The translations under genes and the position numbers were made by a program. The notes below the pieces were generated by a model that was not told the DNA's origin, searched no databases, and saw nothing but the letters and a program-made list of their open reading frames with translations. Positions 34,866 to 38,950 of a DNA stretch of 38,950 nt are shown one piece after another (the stretch's first letter is position 1; the number at the start of each line of letters is the position of its first letter). The DNA comes from Streptomyces sabulosicollis (GTDB taxonomy: Bacteria; Actinomycetota; Actinomycetes; Streptomycetales; Streptomycetaceae), in the NCBI RefSeq assembly GCF_016103465.1, contig NZ_JAEEAP010000033.1:1-38950 (forward strand), read 5' to 3'.

Positions 34866-37800
34866 CCCAGCGTGACGCGGTCGAGGGGGGCGCGACCGAG
34901 CGGATTCCACCGCACGCCAAACCCTCCGACGTCATCCCCGGCAATCCGTCCGACATCGATGATCTGGTCGTGAAGCTCCGTGCGTACGCTGGGGCCTTCA
35001 AGGACGGGTACGACAAGCTGGATGTCCTGTCGTTGATGGACTGGACCGGCGCCGCCTCGGAGGAATTCCAGCAGGCGACGCAGAAGCTGCCCCGGGAACT
35101 GGAATCCGCGCAAACCTACTTCAAAGCGGCCGCGAACGCCCTGGATGCCTACGCGGACAAGCTGCGGTCGGTCCATAAGCGGCTCAAGCCGATCATCGAG
35201 GACGCGGACGAGGCGCGGGCGGCTTCCAAGAGTTACTGGAAGAAGGTCACCGACTACAACGCGGCGGTGGACCGCAAGGATGACCCGCCTCCGGAGCGCC
35301 CACCGGACGATGACCCGGGCCTGGCCGCCCTGGAAAGCTGCTATGGCCGCCTCGACAAACTCGAAGGCGAGCTCCAGCCCGTCATCGACGCGGCCAAACG
35401 CAAACTCGACAAGGCGAAGGAGAAGGCCCCCGACAAGCCCCAGTCCCCCAAAGGCTGGAATAAATTCAAAAAGGGGCTCGGGGACCTCTTCGGCGGAGCG
35501 GGCGACACTGTCGGCGGCTGGTACGAAGACTTCGACGACATGGTCCACGACGGACCCGATGGAATCGGCCTCCGGCTGGCCGGCGCGGTCGACGGCGCCG
35601 CCTACGCCGCCCAGCATCCCAAGGAGTTCGCCAAGGCCGTCACCAACTGGGACGAGTGGCAGCGCAATCCCGCCCGCGCCGCCGGTCAGCTCACCCCCGA
35701 CCTGCTCCTGGCCCTTGCCACCGGCGGCACCGGCGCCGCACGCCGCGGCGCCCACGTGGCCAAGAACGCCGCACAGCGCCTCCTGAACCGCGAGCGGGCA
35801 CTGCGCCGCGACGGCAGCGCCCGCAAGCACGCCGACAGCGACCCGAACAAGAGCTGCACCCCCGGCAAGGCCAAGTGCACCACCGGTGAGCCGATCGACG
35901 TGGCCACCGGTGAGATGGTCATGTCCGCCACCGACGTCAGCCTGCCCGGCGCGCTGCCCTTGGTGCTGGAGCGCCACTACGTCTCCGGCCACCCGTGTGG
36001 GGGCTGGTTCGGCCCCACCTGGGCCGGCACCCTCGACCAGCGCCTGGAGATCGACGACGCCGGTGTCGTCTACGTCACCGACGACGGCATGCTGCTGACC
36101 TACCCCGTACCGCGGCGTGAGGTGCCCGTACTGCCCACCCACGGGCCACGCTGGCCGCTGTGCTGGGACGGCAAACCGGACGGCACCTTCACCGTCACCG
36201 TCCCGGAGCAGAACCGCACCCTGCACTTCGCACCCCTACCGGCGGGCGGTCGGGAGCTGGCCCTGACCGCGATCACCGACCGCACTGGAACCGGCGACCG
36301 CATCGACATCGCCTACGGCGAACACGGCGCGCCGACGCAGGTCACGCACTCCGGTGGCTACCGCATCGCCGTCGACACCGATCCGAAGCTGCTGCGGATC
36401 ACCTCCTTGCGTCTGCTGCACGGCGCTGGGCACGAGCAGCACACACGCCTGATCTCCTTCGGCTACAACCAGGCCGGGGATCTGTCGGAGGTCCTCAACT
36501 CAACCGGACTGCCGCTGCGGTACAGGTACGACGACGAGCACCGCGTCACCTCCTGGACCGACCGCAACGGCACGTCCTACGGCTACGTCTACGACCGTCG
36601 AGGGCGTGTGCTGCGGGGGATCGGCCCGGACGGCATCCTCTCGGGCCGACTGCACTACGACACGCAGACCCGCACCACTCGCTACACCGATTCGCAGGGC
36701 CATACCACCACCTACGTCTGCAACGAGGCGTACAAGGTGATCGCGGAGACGGACCCGCTGGGAAACACCACCCGAACCGAATGGGATCCGGACAACCGCC
36801 ACGCCATCGCCGTCACCGACCCCCTGGGCCGCACCACCCGCTACCGCTACGACGACGAAGACCAGCTCATCGCCGTCCAGCGGCCCGATGGCACCGCCAT
36901 CGAGGCCGTCTACGATGCCTGGGGCCTGCCACTGGAAATACGCGAGCCGAACGGCGCGACCTGGCGCTACACCTACGACCACCGCGGGGCACGCACCTCC
37001 GCCACCGACCCCGCCGGCGCCACCACCCACTACACCTACAACGCGCGGGGCCACCTCACCGCCGTCACCGACCCCCTGGGTCACACCACCGAAGTAACCC
37101 CCAACCCGGCGGGCCTCCCCATCACCATCACCGACCCCCTGGGCCACACCACCCAGGTCCGCCGCGGTCCGCACGGCCGGATCACCGCCGTCACCGATCC
37201 CCTGGGCCACACCACACGCCACGGCTGGACCATCGAAGGCAAACCGGCCTGGCGCGAGACTGCCGACGGCACCCGCGAAGTGTGGCAATGGGACGCCGAA
37301 GGCAACCTGGCCCTCCACACCGATCAAGCCGGACACACCACCACCCACACCCACACCCACTTCGATGTCCCCGCCACCCGCATGGAGCCGGACGGTGCGA
37401 GGTACGCCTTCGCCTACGACACCGAGCTGCGGCTGACCGAGGTCACCAATCCCCAGGGCCTGAGGTGGACCTACACCTACGACCCGGCGGGCCGGCTCAC
37501 CTCCGAGACCGACTTCAACGGCCGTACCGTCGGCTACACCCACGATGCGGCGGGCGACCTGCTGACCCGCACCAACGGCGCGGGCGAGACGCTGTACTTC
37601 ACCCGGGACGCGCTGGGCCGCACGACGGAACAGCGCGACGAGGCGGGCGCACGGACCACCTACGCCTACGACGCCCAGGGCGCCCTGACCCAGGCGGCCA
37701 ACGCCGATGCGGTGGTGTCTCTCGAACGGGACGCGGTGGGCCGGGTCCTGTCGGAGACGGTCAACGGCCGGACCACGACATACGCGTATGACGCCGTGGG

Positions 37801-38950
37801 GCGCCGCACCGCACGCACGATGCCCTCGGGCCTGAGGAGTGTCTGGACCTACGACGCGTCAGGCCGCCCCACCCACCTGGCCTCGGGCACGGCGGGCGCG
37901 CTGACCTTTACCTACGATGCGGCGGGCCGCGAGACGGAACGCCGCGTGGGCGAGGCGGTGACGCTGACGCAGACCTGGGACCGGGCAGACCGCCTCACCA
38001 CCCAAACCCTGACGGCAGGCCGTCGCGACAACGAAGCGAACCGGATCCTCCAGCACCGCTCCTACGCCTACCGCCCGGACGGCTATCTCACCGAGATCCG
38101 CGAACTCACCTCGGGCACGCGCCGCTTCGACCTCGACCCCGTCGGCCGCGTGACGGCGGTCCACGCCCACGGCTGGACCGAAACGTATGCCTACGACACG
38201 ACGGGCAACCTCACCCACGCCACAGCCCCCGCCCACGCGTCGCCCGATGACCGGGAGTTCACCGGCACGCTGATCCACCGCGCGGGCCGCACCACCTATG
38301 AACACGACGCCCAGGGCCGTCTGACCCGCCGCACCCGCAAACTCCTCAACGGCCGGACCCGCACCTGGACCTACACCTGGAACGTGGAAGACCGCCTGAC
38401 GGACGCGACGACTCCGGACGGCGACCACTGGCATTACACCTACGACCCCCTCGGCCGCCGCATATCCAAACAACGCCTGGCCGAGGACGGCACGGTCGTC
38501 GCATCGGTGGACTTCACATGGGAAGACGCCCGCCTGGCCGAACAATCCACGCCAGAGGGCAAGCACACCACCTGGGACTACGCCCCGGACACCCACCGCC
38601 CCCTGACCCAGACCGACCACACGCGGCTGACCCGCGAGCCCGGCGCATCCCTCATCGAGACATTCACCGGCGCGGATGACGACACCGCACCCTGCTTCCA
38701 CGCCATCATCACGGACCTGGTCGGCACCCCAACGGAGTTGGTCACCGCGACCGGTGACCTGGCCTGGCAACACCGCACCACCCTCTGGGGCACCCACTTC
38801 CCCTCCGGGACGAGCACATCAACGGTCGACTGCCCCCTCCGCTTCCCCGGCCAATACGCCGACCCCGAAACCGGCCTGCACTACAACTACTACCGCCACT
38901 ACGACCCAGAGACCGCCCGCTACGCCACCCCAGACCCCCTCGGCCTGGAC
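34862..38950 (+). CDS. WXG/DUF6531/RHS-repeat polymorphic toxin, 5' part (runs off the window)
   Basis: At least 1363 residues, open to the window edge. The N-terminus has a helical WXG-like domain (W61-T-G63 in LMDWTGAASEEFQQ), then a coiled Glu/Lys/Pro-rich stretch to about 190. A Cys-bearing KSCTPGKAKCTTGEPIDVATGEM begins the DUF6531 region at about 342. YD/RHS repeats (YTYDPAGRL, YRYDDEDQL, YDPLGRR) run to about 1320. The RHS core end RFPGQYADPETGLHYNYYRH then YDPETARYATPDPLGL is at 1327-1362, precisely where the variable toxin domain starts in this family. The toxin and any immunity gene must lie just right of the window. Export by a WXG-dependent (type VII-like) route is inferred. The upstream gene is translationally coupled. 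Confidence 0.93.
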   Translation, partial: MTQRDAVEGGATERIPPHAKPSDVIPGNPSDIDDLVVKLRAYAGAFKDGYDKLDVLSLMDWTGAASEEFQQATQKLPRELESAQTYFKAAANALDAYADKLRSVHKRLKPIIEDADEARAASKSYWKKVTDYNAAVDRKDDPPPERPPDDDPGLAALESCYGRLDKLEGELQPVIDAAKRKLDKAKEKAPDKPQSPKGWNKFKKGLGDLFGGAGDTVGGWYEDFDDMVHDGPDGIGLRLAGAVDGAAYAAQHPKEFAKAVTNWDEWQRNPARAAGQLTPDLLLALATGGTGAARRGAHVAKNAAQRLLNRERALRRDGSARKHADSDPNKSCTPGKAKCTTGEPIDVATGEMVMSATDVSLPGALPLVLERHYVSGHPCGGWFGPTWAGTLDQRLEIDDAGVVYVTDDGMLLTYPVPRREVPVLPTHGPRWPLCWDGKPDGTFTVTVPEQNRTLHFAPLPAGGRELALTAITDRTGTGDRIDIAYGEHGAPTQVTHSGGYRIAVDTDPKLLRITSLRLLHGAGHEQHTRLISFGYNQAGDLSEVLNSTGLPLRYRYDDEHRVTSWTDRNGTSYGYVYDRRGRVLRGIGPDGILSGRLHYDTQTRTTRYTDSQGHTTTYVCNEAYKVIAETDPLGNTTRTEWDPDNRHAIAVTDPLGRTTRYRYDDEDQLIAVQRPDGTAIEAVYDAWGLPLEIREPNGATWRYTYDHRGARTSATDPAGATTHYTYNARGHLTAVTDPLGHTTEVTPNPAGLPITITDPLGHTTQVRRGPHGRITAVTDPLGHTTRHGWTIEGKPAWRETADGTREVWQWDAEGNLALHTDQAGHTTTHTHTHFDVPATRMEPDGARYAFAYDTELRLTEVTNPQGLRWTYTYDPAGRLTSETDFNGRTVGYTHDAAGDLLTRTNGAGETLYFTRDALGRTTEQRDEAGARTTYAYDAQGALTQAANADAVVSLERDAVGRVLSETVNGRTTTYAYDAVGRRTARTMPSGLRSVWTYDASGRPTHLASGTAGALTFTYDAAGRETERRVGEAVTLTQTWDRADRLTTQTLTAGRRDNEANRILQHRSYAYRPDGYLTEIRELTSGTRRFDLDPVGRVTAVHAHGWTETYAYDTTGNLTHATAPAHASPDDREFTGTLIHRAGRTTYEHDAQGRLTRRTRKLLNGRTRTWTYTWNVEDRLTDATTPDGDHWHYTYDPLGRRISKQRLAEDGTVVASVDFTWEDARLAEQSTPEGKHTTWDYAPDTHRPLTQTDHTRLTREPGASLIETFTGADDDTAPCFHAIITDLVGTPTELVTATGDLAWQHRTTLWGTHFPSGTSTSTVDCPLRFPGQYADPETGLHYNYYRHYDPETARYATPDPLGLD

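Overview
The window is high-GC actinomycete DNA, almost certainly Streptomyces or a close relative. The gene order phoH-ybeY-corC-(cytidine deaminase-like)-era, then leuA, recO and uppS, fits that group, as do the G/C-rich third codon positions, GTG and TTG starts, the XRE/DUF397 regulator pair and a CmlR-type transporter. The left edge is not biology: the first 106 bases are a damaged Illumina/Nextera adapter with index and Tn5 mosaic end. Genomic sequence starts at 107, so the window begins at a contig end.

Layout. 107-3785: the 3' part of a PfkB sugar kinase, then phoH, ybeY and corC. 3786-7300: an insertion in that housekeeping run, made of a strongly structured leader and a 993-residue protein of nine Ig-like repeats, six of them carrying a four-cysteine pattern. 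7353-8743: a cytidine deaminase-like protein without zinc ligands, and era. 8844-10271: a protealysin-like M4 protease with its emfourin inhibitor. 10431-12409: leuA behind a leader peptide with a run of four leucine codons. 12635-18032: a TerB-like protein, an MMPL exporter, a sensor kinase and a response regulator broken between receiver and DNA-binding domain. 18254-28464: accessory genes, namely two acetyltransferases, a subtilase with a small I9-like partner, a DJ-1/PfpI protein, MmcQ/YjbR and AhpD-like proteins, gene remnants, a glyoxalase-fold protein, a hydrolase/WYL pair, and an anti-sigma-like ATPase/XRE/DUF397 cluster. 28480-30116: recO and uppS. 30146-33898: a TetR/RibD-type reductase pair, an SDR epimerase and a CmlR-like exporter behind a leader peptide and hairpins. 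34284-38950: a helical partner gene coupled to a WXG/RHS polymorphic toxin that runs off the right edge just where its toxin domain should begin.

Recurring themes. Two protease/inhibitor cassettes lie about 9 kb apart, both without signal peptides. Two amino-terminal leader peptides (leuA and cmlR) suggest ribosome-mediated attenuation. Several genes have a -10-like hexamer exactly 7 nt before the start codon, suggesting leaderless mRNAs. Short tandem repeats of 14-22 bp sit at or just past the 3' ends of many genes, several of them entering the coding sequence. The least described items are the structured element plus Cys-patterned Ig protein (4045-7184), the candidate cmlR attenuator (33995-34157) and the subtilase/I9-like pair (19591-21197).
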